Shown: positions 1-8,540, numbered from the stretch's first letter. The stretch is DNA of 9,766 bases from Burkholderiaceae bacterium (GCA_030151165.1 JASLEM010000581.1:1-9766); one strand, 5' to 3'. Translations and numbers: made by a program. Notes: a model not told the origin generated them from the letters alone.

Positions 1-1
1 C

Positions 2-1294
<1,293 letters not shown>

Positions 1295-1337
1295 AGCGCA
1301 GCGGGCGTCGTCGACGCCCTTGCCTGACCTGACCATC

Positions 1338-1360
1338 AAGCCACCTTCGGGTGGCTTTTT
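1338..1360 (+). terminator. Rho-independent terminator of the helicase gene
   Basis: A perfect 8-bp stem, AAGCCACC (1338-1345) with GGTGGCTT (1350-1357), closes a TTCG tetraloop (1346-1349). The stem runs into a TTTTT tract (1356-1360). It lies 43 bp after the helicase stop. The opposite strand has only TT after the stem, so it should act mainly on the plus strand. Confidence 0.93.
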
Positions 1361-1460
1361 CGTTGGGGCGGGCCCGCGTGTCGACGACTCGCGCGATCCG
1401 CGCTGACCGGGAATTCGAGCCCAGGGCGCGCGCAGGGAACAAGCGCTGCCGCCGCGCGAC

Positions 1461-2049
1461 TCACGAGTCGGCGGCGCCCAGGCTTCTCGCGGCCAGTACC
1501 CGCGCATGGGCGTCCCGCGGTGGATGCAGGAACGCGACCACTGCTTCGTCGTGCAGGCTCAGGATGCCGCCGACCAGCGCCTCATGCGCCACCACGTCGA
1601 CCGTCGAGCCGTCGTCGCAAGCAGCGCGGGCGATCACCAGGTCACCTCGCGCCGGATGCTTCTGCAGTGAAGTGACGAACGAGCAGCACGCCCACGCGCA
1701 TGATCGGCAGCGCACCGCTGACGTCCCGAGGCCAGTCGACTCCCGAACAGGCGCCACGCCAGACCAGGTGCATCCAGAGCAGCAAGGCCAACTGCGCAAC
1801 GAGCGGGTTCCTGCCGAACAGGCTGCCGCCCCTGCAAATGCGCAGGTTCAATGCGACATAGGTCAGCAGCGCGAGGATCGATATCGCCACCATGGCGGCG
1901 GGACCGAAAGGCGTCGATCGCGTTGCGGCATACAGCGCTATCCACATGGCGCCGAGCGCGGTGGGATCGGACAGCCAACCGACCGGAGCCCGTGCTCGCG
2001 AATTCGAAGGGCCTAACGGATCGGACGGTGTTTTCCTGGATGCGGTCAT
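1461..2049 (-). pseudogene. Small membrane protein gene with an apparent frameshift
   Basis: I do not recognise the family. Reading leftward from ATG 2049, the first frame encodes a polar N-terminus and then hydrophobic stretches: one around MWIALYAA, a clear helix around AAMVAISILALLTYVALNL and one around LVAQLALLLWMHLVW. That frame stops at 1642. The neighbouring frame, open to TGA 1461-1463, encodes a protein-like soluble tail (KHPARGDLVIARAACDDGS onward) with strong G/C third positions from about 1670. A change of one frame (one surplus base, or two missing) between about 1645 and 1700 joins them into one protein of roughly 195 residues. In the first frame a TGA lies four codons before ATG 2049, so the gene cannot start further upstream in that frame; no strong ribosome site is visible. 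A short inverted repeat, CGACTC/GAGTCG at 1457-1470, covers the stop. The gene could be a real pseudogene, a sequencing error, or two separate small genes. Confidence 0.5.
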
Positions 2050-2250
2050 CAGCGAACTTCAACTCGAATCGGATCGGCGTTCGCTTGGTAGATCAGGCGA
2101 CTGCAACGACGCCAACGATAACCGGTGTCTGGCAGCGCCCGCCACACTCGAAGGAACAGTCGACCCGCGAACCGACGCCGCGACGGACGACACCCGCAGG
2201 CGGATGCGCCGAGAGCCGGCACCGCGGACGCGAGCACCTCGCCCATCCAC

Positions 2251-2284
2251 TTGACATTGATTCGTTATTTTGCAAAATAGCGAA
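2251..2284 (+). promoter_or_regulatory. Promoter and probable autoregulatory operator of the first sdpR-type gene
   Basis: A consensus -35 TTGACA (2251-2256) is followed after 16 bp by CAAAAT (2273-2278), a 4/6 match to the -10 box. An inverted repeat with 11-bp arms, TTCGTTATTTT (2261-2271) and AAAATAGCGAA (2274-2284), surrounds a GC centre and has a single mismatched pair. It fills the spacer, covers the -10 box and ends directly before ATG 2285. ArsR-type dimers bind such repeats, so binding here should block RNA polymerase. The AT-rich block stands out against its GC-rich surroundings. The predicted transcript would begin at or beside the ATG. Confidence 0.75.
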
Positions 2285-2593
2285 ATGGACAAGATCTTCA
2301 AGGCATTTTCCGATCCGACGCGGCGCCGCATCCTGCAGTTGCTGCGCGAGCGCGAGATGACCGCCGGGGAGATCAGCGATTGTTTCCACTTGTCCAAGCC
2401 GACGATGTCCGGCCACTTCAACGTGCTGCGCGAGGCCGACCTCGTCGTGTCGGAGCGCGCGGGCACGTCCATTACGTACCGGCTCAATGTCTCGGTGCTC
2501 GAAGAGGCGTTGGCAGGCTTCGCGGACCTGCTCGGGATCGGCCGGCCGCGTGCCGGCGACGCACGCAAGAAGGGGAAACTTCATGACGCTTAG
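2285..2593 (+). CDS. ArsR-family winged-helix repressor, SdpR type
   Basis: A 102-residue winged-helix DNA-binding protein that probably represses its own operon. DPTRRRILQLL (residues 10-20) is the typical first helix region, SKPTMSGHFNVLREA (37-51) is the recognition helix region, and SERAGTSITYRL (56-67) forms the wing. The C-terminal VSVLEEALAGF is typical of SdpR-like autorepressors. The ELCVCDL-type metal site of ArsR/SmtB sensors is absent; the only Cys is Cys33, so metal sensing is unlikely. An in-frame TTG at 2270 lies inside the operator and would add five residues. ATG 2285 is preferred because homologues begin just before IFKAF and because the predicted transcription start falls there. 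No Shine-Dalgarno sequence precedes it. The stop overlaps the next gene by 11 bp, implying translational coupling. It is about 60% identical to the repressor at 8954-9268. Confidence 0.92.
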   Translation: MDKIFKAFSDPTRRRILQLLREREMTAGEISDCFHLSKPTMSGHFNVLREADLVVSERAGTSITYRLNVSVLEEALAGFADLLGIGRPRAGDARKKGKLHDA

Positions 2594-3248
2594 CAAGTTT
2601 GATCGCATCAGCATCGGCGTGACCGTCCTGATCTTCGCCATCGGCCTCGCGGCCTGGACGCAGGTGCCGGCCGGACGCGAGATCGCAATCCATTTCAATG
2701 GCGACGGCCACGCCGACGGATGGAGTCGCGCGGGCATCGCACTGTTCCTGGTACCCGCGTGCGCGGTCTTCTGCCTGGCGCTGCAACTCGCGCTGCCCTA
2801 CGTCGATCCCCGCGGCGACAACCTGCGGCGATCTGTACGCGCCTACGGCACGATCTGGCTGGCGGTAATGGCGGCGCTGGTGGTCGTCCAAGGGGTCGTC
2901 GTCGCGTCCGCGCTGGGCATCAACATCCTCGTGCACGGATTCGCGCCGGCGTTTGCGGGCGCGATGTTCATCGTCGTCGGCAACGTGCTGGGCAAGCTGC
3001 GCTGGAACATGACGGTCGGCATCCGCACGCCCTGGACGATCGCCGACGAGCGCGTGTGGGATCAGACGCACCGCTTCGGCGGCAGGCTGTTCGTCGCCTG
3101 CGGCGCGCTGTTGCTGCTGGCCGCCTTCGCCCTGCCCGCGCAGGCCAGGCCAGGGCCGTTGATCCTGGCGGCGGCGATGATCGTGGCGATCGGCTCGACA
3201 CTGAAGTCATGGCTCGCCTGGAAAGCGCGGACGACGATCGTCCGCTGA
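2583..3248 (+). CDS. SdpI-family integral membrane protein (DUF1648 plus SdpI domain)
   Basis: A 221-residue inner-membrane protein. In Bacillus subtilis SdpI gives immunity to the SdpC toxin and sequesters the repressor SdpR at the membrane; in proteobacteria the role is mostly unknown. Six hydrophobic segments are visible, near residues 9-26, 50-71, 90-112, 121-138, 168-186 and 192-210. IAIHFNGDGHADGW (34-47) is the DUF1648-type signature. GNVLGKLRWN (133-142) with VGIRTPWTIADERVW (145-159) and THRFGG (162-167) is the SdpI signature. ATG 2583 is preceded by AAGGGGAA about 5-9 nt upstream, a good ribosome site lying inside the repressor gene. The family context suggests it receives an envelope or peptide signal and relieves the upstream repressor, but no toxin gene like sdpC is visible here. 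Family assignment is firm; function is inferred. Confidence 0.9.
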   Translation: MTLSKFDRISIGVTVLIFAIGLAAWTQVPAGREIAIHFNGDGHADGWSRAGIALFLVPACAVFCLALQLALPYVDPRGDNLRRSVRAYGTIWLAVMAALVVVQGVVVASALGINILVHGFAPAFAGAMFIVVGNVLGKLRWNMTVGIRTPWTIADERVWDQTHRFGGRLFVACGALLLLAAFALPAQARPGPLILAAAMIVAIGSTLKSWLAWKARTTIVR

Positions 3249-3543
3249 CGGGCGCGACGCCAGGGCGGCCACTGTCGATCTGGGGGGATCGACCCGCAAG
3301 GCATCGGCGGTACCGCGCACCGCGTGCGCACGCGGATCGACAAACTCGCGCGCCTCGCCGCGCCCGCGATCGTCGCATTTGAACCACATCACACGTCGAT
3401 CCATCGTTTCCCCAATCCCCTTTACAGATCTTTAACGGCACATTTCACCCTTGTCCCGAAATTGCAAAGTCCGTCGGTTATAGGGCACCCCACCAGGAGC
3501 CACGTCACCGACGAACGTCAACCATTTGCTTGGAGAGAACTAG
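3249..3543 (+). promoter_or_regulatory. Non-coding leader between the sdpI-like gene and the TonB receptor
   Basis: No convincing gene lies in these 295 bp. The segment holds a 7-bp stem, GTCGATC (3274-3280) with GATCGAC (3287-3293), 25 bp after the sdpI-like stop and without a T tract. It also holds a perfect 16-bp palindrome, CCGCGTGC/GCACGCGG (3320-3335). From about 3372 the DNA becomes less GC-rich, as expected for a promoter region. TATAGG at 3479-3484 is a possible -10 box, but no -35 lies at proper spacing (TTGTCC at 3451 is 22 bp away and TTGCAA at 3462 only 11 bp). The receptor's ribosome site GGAGAG (3532-3537) is at the right end. Confidence 0.4.
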
Positions 3544-6423
3544 GTGAAGCACCGTCAAAACATGATCGCCCGCGCTGCCACGTTGGTCGTCGAAGGAAGT
3601 GTGATCGGATACGCCGCGTTGACGCTTCCGGCCGCGATGGCCGCCGACGCGCCGGCCGATCCGGCCGTGCAGCGCGTCGAGATCACCGGCTCGGCGATCC
3701 GCCGCATCGAAGCCGAAGGCGCGCTGCCCGTCACCGTCATCTCGCGCGACGCCATCGACAAGACGGGCGCGCTGTCGATCACCGAGCTGATCCAGAAGCT
3801 GCCGGCGATGACCGGCGGCAACTTCCAGCAGTCGTCCAGCTCCGTCAACGGCAACGGCAACGGCACCACCACGGCCGCCATTCACGGCCTCGACCAGAAG
3901 TACACGCTGGTGCTGCTGAACGGCCGGCGCGTCGCGCCCTTCGGCGGCTTCGGCTTCTCCGGCGGCGACGGCTCCGTCAACCTCGAGAGCCTGCCGCTCG
4001 ACGCGATCGAGCGCGTCGAAGTGCTGACCGACGGCGCCTCGGCGCTGTACGGCTCCGACGCCATCGCCGGCGTGGTGAACTTTATCACCAAGAAGAACCA
4101 GACGGACGCCGCAATCTCCTTCAACGGCACGCACCCGACCATGGCCGGCGGCAGCAAGTGGAGCGCGGGCATCAGCAAGGGCTTCGGCGACCTCGACAAG
4201 GACAACAACAACCTGCTGCTGTCGTACAGCCACGACGTGCAGAACAAGCTGATGGCCAGCCAGCGCGCCGTCTCCCGACGCGGCGGCCTGATTCCGGTGA
4301 CGATCGACGGGCAGGCAGCGACCCTCTACCAGCCGTCCAGCAATTCGCTGCCGGCGAACGTTTATCTTGACAGCGGCGCGCACTACAACCCGTACCTCAC
4401 CGCGAACGGCAACTGCGGCTCGAATTCCGCCGTGTTCGCTTCCGGCGGCCGATGCTTCACCAACTACGCGGCGACGGTGCAGGACATCCCGAGCTCCAAG
4501 CGCGACAGCGTGTTCGTGACCGACCATTTCAAGCTCAATGCGAACACCACGCTGTTCGCCGAGGCGTTGTGGTCCAAGTTCGACATGACGGCCGGATTCG
4601 CGCCGCCGGCCCAGCAAATGGGCCTGGGCACGAACGACCTGCCGGGGCAGCCGCTCAATAACCTGTGGGAAAAGTATGTCCTTCCCTACGAGGCCGCCAA
4701 CGGCGACACCAGCACCGGTGCCACGTTGCACTACCGCGCCTTCGAAGCCGGCGATCGCACGGACGAATGGGAGACGACCTCCCATCACTACGTGCTGGGC
4801 GCCGAGGGCACCGCGATGGATTGGGACTACAGCGCCAGCGTGACGTTCTCGTCGAACCAGGACCAGGACAAGCTCGCCGGTGGCTACCTCGACTTCACCA
4901 AGTTCGTGAACCTGATCTCGAGCGGTGCTTACGACCCCATCGTGCCGATCGCGGGGCAGACCCTCAATCCGGCGCTGCTGCACGGCACGTTCCTGAAGAC
5001 CGACATCTCGCAGGACGTGCTTAACCTTCATGCGTCGCGCGACCTGTTCCAGTTGCCTGGCGGAACTTCTTCGCTGGCCCTCGGCTTCGACCTTACCCGC
5101 CAGAAGCTGAGCCAGCACACGAGCAATCTGGCGGAATTCGGCAACGGCACCGAGGCGGAGGCCAGCGCGACCGACTACGCTGTCGGTGGTTTCTACGGCT
5201 ACGTGCCCATGGAGGCCAGCCGCAACAATTACGGCGCGTTCGTCGAAATGCTGATGCCGGTGGCCAAGAACACGGAAGTCACTGCTTCCGCCCGCTTCGA
5301 CAAATACGACCGCGTGCACAACAGCATGCCGTTCACGCAGGTTGCGAACAATCTGCAGCCCCTGCCGTCGCAGGATGAGGGCAACAGCTTCAGCCACCCG
5401 ACGTTCAAGCTGAGCTTCCGCGCCCAGCCATTGGACATGCTGCTGCTGCGCGGTTCCGCCGGCACCGGCTTCAAGGCACCGTCGGTCAACCAGGTCGCAG
5501 CGCCGCTCGCCTACAGCACCAACACCTCGGGCTCCTACGCCTGCCCTTTCCCGACCAGCCCCACCTGCGTGGCGAACGGCACGGATCCCGAGCAGTGGGA
5601 CCTCATTTCCGCAGGCAATCCGGCCAGCGGAAGCGCGGGCCTGAAGGCGGAAACGTCGAAGCAATGGACCCTCGGCGGCCGCCTCGAGCCGGTCAAGGGA
5701 ATTTCCTTCGGCCTCGACTACTGGGGCGTGAAGCTCAAGAACCAGATTCTGGCCGGCATCCCGGAAGGCTACGCGTTCGCCAACGCCGCGGCACTGAGCA
5801 GCCTGTTCGTGAATCCCTACCAGGATCCTGCGGGCTATCCCACGCTGGCGTTGATCCAGAAGCCGTTCAACGCCGGCAGCGCCAACAACCAGGGCCTCGA
5901 CTGGGAATTCAACGTGATCGAGCCGACTCCGTTCGGCAAGCTTTCGGCTGACCTGAGCGGCACGCACATGCTCAAGTCTCAGTACTCGCTGCCCGGCGGC
6001 ACGCAGACCGACCTCGGACGCTTTGGCGGCGACAACAACGTCGTGTTCCGCGACATGTTCCGCCTCGTGCTGGCACTGCAGACCGGCAGCTGGACGAACA
6101 CCCTGTCCGTCAACTACAAGTCGGGCTATACCGACCAGTCGTTCACCGCGGATTCGGGCAACGTGCTGGCGGTCAACAAGGACGGCTCGCTGGGCGACGG
6201 CGTGGCCTACAACGGCCGCGTCTCCGCGTACACGCTCACCGACTGGCAGACGCGCTGGGACTATTCGAAGAACCTGCGCTTCACGCTGGGCCTCAACAAC
6301 ATCTTCAACACGAAGCCGCCGCTGTCGCTGAAGATCGTCGGCGGCAACCAGGTCGGCTACGACGGCCGCTACGCCGACCCGACCGGCCGCGCCATCGCGG
6401 CTGGCGCGACGTATCGCTTCTGA
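3544..6423 (+). CDS. TonB-dependent outer-membrane receptor
   Basis: A 959-residue outer-membrane beta-barrel that should import a ligand (siderophore, vitamin, saccharide or peptide) using TonB-ExbBD energy. GTG 3544 is chosen because GGAGAG ends 6 nt upstream; the in-frame ATG at 3562 would lose this spacing. A signal peptide ends near residues 33-34 (AMA/A). The mature start carries VQRVEITGS (42-50), which precedes the plug in many proteobacterial receptors. The plug domain spans about residues 60-185, with LVLLNGRRV (122-130) and the conserved DAIERVEVLTDGASALYGSD (153-172). The remainder is the barrel, ending in Tyr-Arg-Phe with the C-terminal Phe that BAM recognises. Two close Cys pairs, Cys291/Cys304 and Cys667/Cys675, probably form loop disulfides. 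The length is normal for the family. No sigma/anti-sigma pair or catabolic genes lie nearby, so the ligand cannot be inferred. Confidence 0.95.
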   Translation: MKHRQNMIARAATLVVEGSVIGYAALTLPAAMAADAPADPAVQRVEITGSAIRRIEAEGALPVTVISRDAIDKTGALSITELIQKLPAMTGGNFQQSSSSVNGNGNGTTTAAIHGLDQKYTLVLLNGRRVAPFGGFGFSGGDGSVNLESLPLDAIERVEVLTDGASALYGSDAIAGVVNFITKKNQTDAAISFNGTHPTMAGGSKWSAGISKGFGDLDKDNNNLLLSYSHDVQNKLMASQRAVSRRGGLIPVTIDGQAATLYQPSSNSLPANVYLDSGAHYNPYLTANGNCGSNSAVFASGGRCFTNYAATVQDIPSSKRDSVFVTDHFKLNANTTLFAEALWSKFDMTAGFAPPAQQMGLGTNDLPGQPLNNLWEKYVLPYEAANGDTSTGATLHYRAFEAGDRTDEWETTSHHYVLGAEGTAMDWDYSASVTFSSNQDQDKLAGGYLDFTKFVNLISSGAYDPIVPIAGQTLNPALLHGTFLKTDISQDVLNLHASRDLFQLPGGTSSLALGFDLTRQKLSQHTSNLAEFGNGTEAEASATDYAVGGFYGYVPMEASRNNYGAFVEMLMPVAKNTEVTASARFDKYDRVHNSMPFTQVANNLQPLPSQDEGNSFSHPTFKLSFRAQPLDMLLLRGSAGTGFKAPSVNQVAAPLAYSTNTSGSYACPFPTSPTCVANGTDPEQWDLISAGNPASGSAGLKAETSKQWTLGGRLEPVKGISFGLDYWGVKLKNQILAGIPEGYAFANAAALSSLFVNPYQDPAGYPTLALIQKPFNAGSANNQGLDWEFNVIEPTPFGKLSADLSGTHMLKSQYSLPGGTQTDLGRFGGDNNVVFRDMFRLVLALQTGSWTNTLSVNYKSGYTDQSFTADSGNVLAVNKDGSLGDGVAYNGRVSAYTLTDWQTRWDYSKNLRFTLGLNNIFNTKPPLSLKIVGGNQVGYDGRYADPTGRAIAAGATYRF

Positions 6424-6437
6424 TCGCGATGCGAAGG

Positions 6438-6467
6438 GCGCGCCGACACGACACCGTGTCGGCGCGC
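6438..6467 (+). terminator. Terminator-like hairpin after the TonB receptor
   Basis: A perfect 13-bp stem, GCGCGCCGACACG (6438-6450) with CGTGTCGGCGCGC (6455-6467), surrounds an ACAC loop. It starts 14 bp after the receptor stop. The following TCGTCTTCG is only weakly T-rich, so termination may be partial or the hairpin may instead protect the mRNA 3' end. Confidence 0.75.
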
Positions 6468-6474
6468 TCGTCTT

Positions 6475-6496
6475 CGCCGGGCCTTCGGGTTCGGCG
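6475..6496 (+). other. UUCG-capped hairpin in leader of the zinc-ribbon-like gene
   Basis: CGCCGGGCC (6475-6483) can pair with GGTTCGGCG (6488-6496) around a TTCG tetraloop, giving nine pairs including two G-U wobbles. It lies between the 6438-6467 hairpin and the start at 6509. No T tract follows. It may be a second part of the terminator or an untranslated-region structure. Only the structure is supported, not a function. Confidence 0.4.
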
Positions 6497-6508
6497 ACAG
6501 GTCGGACG

Positions 6509-6798
6509 ATGTCGAAAGCGAGCAAGCACGCAGACGGCACCCCCTGCCCGGACGGCACCTCGTCCGTGCCGTCCCGGTTCCGCGCCTGTTGCGAGTTCTT
6601 CGACGCCCATACGCGGGCCTGCTACTTCGACCCGCGATTCGAATGGTGCCGAAGTCTTGCGGATGGTTCGTCGTCATCGCCCCGCAAGCCGGCGGCGGCG
6701 GCATTGCCATCCACCATTGCCCGAACTGCGGTTCGCCACTGACAGCGCGTGCGCGCCGGGCGGCTTCTGCTCTGGGCGGATCCGGTGAACGTCTCTGA
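6509..6798 (+). pseudogene. Small Cys-rich, zinc-ribbon-like protein gene with a one-base frameshift
   Basis: From ATG 6509 the frame encodes PCPDG and then RACCEFFDAHTRACYFDPRFEW, seen in parts here as ACCEFF (residues 26-31) and CYFDPRFEW (38-46). After GAATGGTG (6641-6648) the sensible sequence continues in another frame as PKSCGWFVVIAPQAGGG and ends with a CPNCG zinc-ribbon knuckle and TGA 6796-6798. Adding a single G after 6648 gives EWWPKSCGWF and one uninterrupted 96-residue protein. The restored product has a CC pair, Cys38, Cys51 and CxxC, enough for at least one structural zinc site, and is probably cytoplasmic. The family is uncharacterised as far as I can tell. Upstream AGGTCGGA is a moderate ribosome site. 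The lesion sits in a GG run, the kind of place where both deletion mutations and base-calling errors arise. Confidence 0.65.
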
Positions 6799-6872
6799 CC
6801 GGGCACCGGCGAATGTCGGGTTTCGGGTAGCGATTCCGTTCTATTTGAGGGATCCGCAATTGGCCAGCCTCG

Positions 6873-6888
6873 GACGTTGGACAACGTC
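6873..6888. repeat. Inverted repeat between convergent genes
   Basis: GACGTTG (6873-6879) and CAACGTC (6882-6888) are perfect 7-bp arms separated by GA. The site lies in the 154-bp gap between the stops of the zinc-ribbon-like gene (+) and the hydrolase (-). With a 2-nt gap it is a poor RNA hairpin but a good shape for a dimeric DNA-binding protein. No T tract follows on either strand. The rest of the gap shows nothing I can name. Confidence 0.45.
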
Positions 6889-6952
6889 TGCAATCCGGTT
6901 GTCAGAATCGACAGGCAGCCCTCGCGACGCACCGCAACGCCGGCAGGTGCCC

Positions 6953-8365
6953 TCAAGAGTCATGCGTCGCCACCCATTCGGCAATCATCTCGAGCGCGGC
7001 TGGCGCGAGTGTCTCTTCGATCTCGCCGTACTCGGCTGGCGTTCCCAGCGTCGCGGTCTGGAACAGGTGGTTGAGGTTCGGCAGTTCGACGATCGTCGCC
7101 CGCGGATTGCCCTGCAGTGCCGCCCTGATCGGAGGCAGGTCCTCTTCGGGAGGCACCTGGAGGTCGAGGCTGCCGCTGAGTGCGAGCACCGGCGTCTTCA
7201 GCAGCCGCAGCGCCGGCACGGGGTCGTAGGCGAAGGCCTCGCGCGCCCAGGGGCTGGTGACCAGGCTGGCGAGCGCCTCGGCACCGGCCGCCGGGACGAT
7301 CTTGTCGGCGACTGCCTGCGCGACGTCCGCCTTGGCGATGGCCAGCGCCTGCTCGTCGCCCTTGGCGGTCGAGAGGTCGACGTAGAGCTTGTCGAAGAAG
7401 GCCTGCTTCCTCGCGATGTCGGCGTCGGACGCTCCGGACGCCTTCGCGATCTTCGCAGTCTGCAGCCGCAGCAGTTGCCCGATCCGCATGCCGGGCGCGG
7501 CCATCAGGACGACGAACCGCGCCGAAGAATTGCGAACGGCGATCATCGGGGCCACGGCGCCGCCCTCCGAATGACCGATGAGGCCGGTGCGGTCCGGCGC
7601 GATCTCGGGGCGGGTCTTCAGGAAGGCCAGCGCCGATTCGGCGTCGGCGACGAAGTCGGCGAGCGAGGCCGTCGCATAGTTGCCGGTCGACTCGCCGACG
7701 CCGCGCTTGTCATAGCGCAGGACGGCGATGCCGCGTCGATTGAGCGCGTCGGCGAGCACGAGGAAGACCTTGTGGCCCATCAAGTCTTCGTCACGCGTCT
7801 CAGGGCCGGATCCGCAGATCAGGACGACCGCCGGGAACGGGCCGACGCCATCGGGCATGCTGAGGGTGCCGGCGAGCCTGACCCCCGCGCCGGCGCTGGC
7901 GAAACTCACCGCCTCCTGTCGATAAGGGCGCGCACCAGCGGCGATCGCCTCTTCCTGTGGCCGCTTCGCGGGCGCCAGCGCAGCCGCCCGGGTGGTCATC
8001 GGTGACAGCACGAGCGGCAGCACCTGACCTTGAGTCCATGTGCCCGCCCAGCCGTTCTTCTCGGCGTTCCACGTTCCCGCAAAGATTGCGCCGATCTTGG
8101 CGATCGTGAAACTGAGATGCTCGGCGTCGGCAGCGACCGTGTCTGCGGACAGGACGAAGCTGCCCTGGTCCGGACTTTCCAGCGTCGCGCCGTAGCGGCC
8201 GCCGGCGTCCTTCGTGACATGCACGATGACGTGCAGTTGACCCGCCAGCATTCCGTTCCAGTCACCCGCCGCTTCCTCGGCCGAGGCGCTGCCGGCTGCG
8301 AGCGTCGCGGACAGTGCCAACAGGCGGGCGGCAGCGAACACGCGGTTCATCCGGGAATTCTTCAA
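6953..8365 (-). CDS. Exported alpha/beta hydrolase (serine esterase/peptidase-like) with N-terminal beta domain
   Basis: A 470-residue secreted or periplasmic serine hydrolase; the substrate is unknown, probably an ester or peptide. A signal peptide ends near residue 29 (ASA/EE). Residues about 31-122 form a beta-rich domain with GDWNG, ATLESPDQG and GTWNAEKNGWAGTW, a module often fused in front of such hydrolases. The alpha/beta fold follows from about residue 155: the oxyanion-region LICGSGPETRDE (183-194), RYDKRGVGES (217-226), the nucleophile elbow GHSEGG with Ser266, Asp401 in SGSLDLQVP and His433 in LPNLNHLF. All three triad residues are present, so it should be active. TTG 8365 is chosen over ATG 8350 because GGAG (8376-8373) is 7 nt from the TTG but 22 nt from the ATG. 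It reads in the same direction as the second SdpR cassette, 175 bp downstream of it. Confidence 0.92.
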   Translation of the reverse strand: MKNSRMNRVFAAARLLALSATLAAGSASAEEAAGDWNGMLAGQLHVIVHVTKDAGGRYGATLESPDQGSFVLSADTVAADAEHLSFTIAKIGAIFAGTWNAEKNGWAGTWTQGQVLPLVLSPMTTRAAALAPAKRPQEEAIAAGARPYRQEAVSFASAGAGVRLAGTLSMPDGVGPFPAVVLICGSGPETRDEDLMGHKVFLVLADALNRRGIAVLRYDKRGVGESTGNYATASLADFVADAESALAFLKTRPEIAPDRTGLIGHSEGGAVAPMIAVRNSSARFVVLMAAPGMRIGQLLRLQTAKIAKASGASDADIARKQAFFDKLYVDLSTAKGDEQALAIAKADVAQAVADKIVPAAGAEALASLVTSPWAREAFAYDPVPALRLLKTPVLALSGSLDLQVPPEEDLPPIRAALQGNPRATIVELPNLNHLFQTATLGTPAEYGEIEETLAPAALEMIAEWVATHDS

Positions 8366-8399
8366 GGGGATTCTCCTTTTCGAACGCCGCACTGGCGTT
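8366..8399 (-). promoter_or_regulatory. Ribosome site and upstream stem of the hydrolase gene
   Basis: On the minus strand AAAAGGAGAA (GGAG at 8376-8373) stands 7 nt before TTG 8365 and decides the start. Directly upstream is a perfect 6-bp inverted repeat, AACGCC (8399-8394) and GGCGTT (8388-8383), with a 5-nt gap. The stem ends 6 nt before GGAG, close enough to influence ribosome access, although the GGAG itself is left unpaired. Confidence 0.6.
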
Positions 8400-8478
8400 G
8401 TTTTGCACGCGGGTCGACGAGCGCGGTCGGACATCGCCCGAGTCAACGGCGAGCGACACGCGTCGTGCTTTTGGAAGA

Positions 8479-8521
8479 GGGCCTGACGGCCCCGTGTGAT
8501 CGCCGGTTGCCTTGAGGCAAC
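8479..8521 (-). other. Two small hairpins between the interrupted membrane gene and the hydrolase
   Basis: In the 175-bp gap there are two perfect short stems: GTTGCC (8521-8516 on the minus strand) with GGCAAC (8511-8506) around TCAA, and GGGCC (8492-8488) with GGCCC (8483-8479) around GTCA. The second is followed by TCTTCC on the minus strand, a weak terminator at best. The hydrolase could therefore be partly cotranscribed with the cassette or have its own promoter; no convincing promoter is visible. Confidence 0.35.
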
Positions 8522-8540
8522 GCGGGTGCGAGCAACGCGG

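Noticed and set aside
1457..1470. Inverted repeat CGACTC/GAGTCG as terminator of the minus-strand membrane gene
   Set aside because: Only 6 bp, overlapping the stop codon, with no T tract after it; too weak to call.
2050..2250. Search for a further gene between the broken membrane gene and the first repressor
   Set aside because: Open frames exist on both strands, but their translations are Arg/Ser/Ala-rich with no recognisable features; the stretch is treated as a divergent intergenic region.
3505..6558. A 1017-codon open frame on the minus strand, opposite the TonB receptor
   Set aside because: It is longer than the receptor, but its translation is a Val/Arg/Ala/Gly-rich sequence without any family motif. 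It mirrors the GC-rich codons of the receptor, which has a full set of domain motifs, signal peptide and ribosome site.
6641..6680. Programmed -1 frameshifting in the zinc-ribbon-like gene
   Set aside because: No slippery heptamer of the X-XXY-YYZ type is present at the join, and a single missing G explains the break exactly.
6749..8005. A 418-codon plus-strand frame opposite the hydrolase
   Set aside because: Arg/Asp/Gly-rich antisense shadow; the hydrolase on the other strand has a complete catalytic triad and signal peptide.
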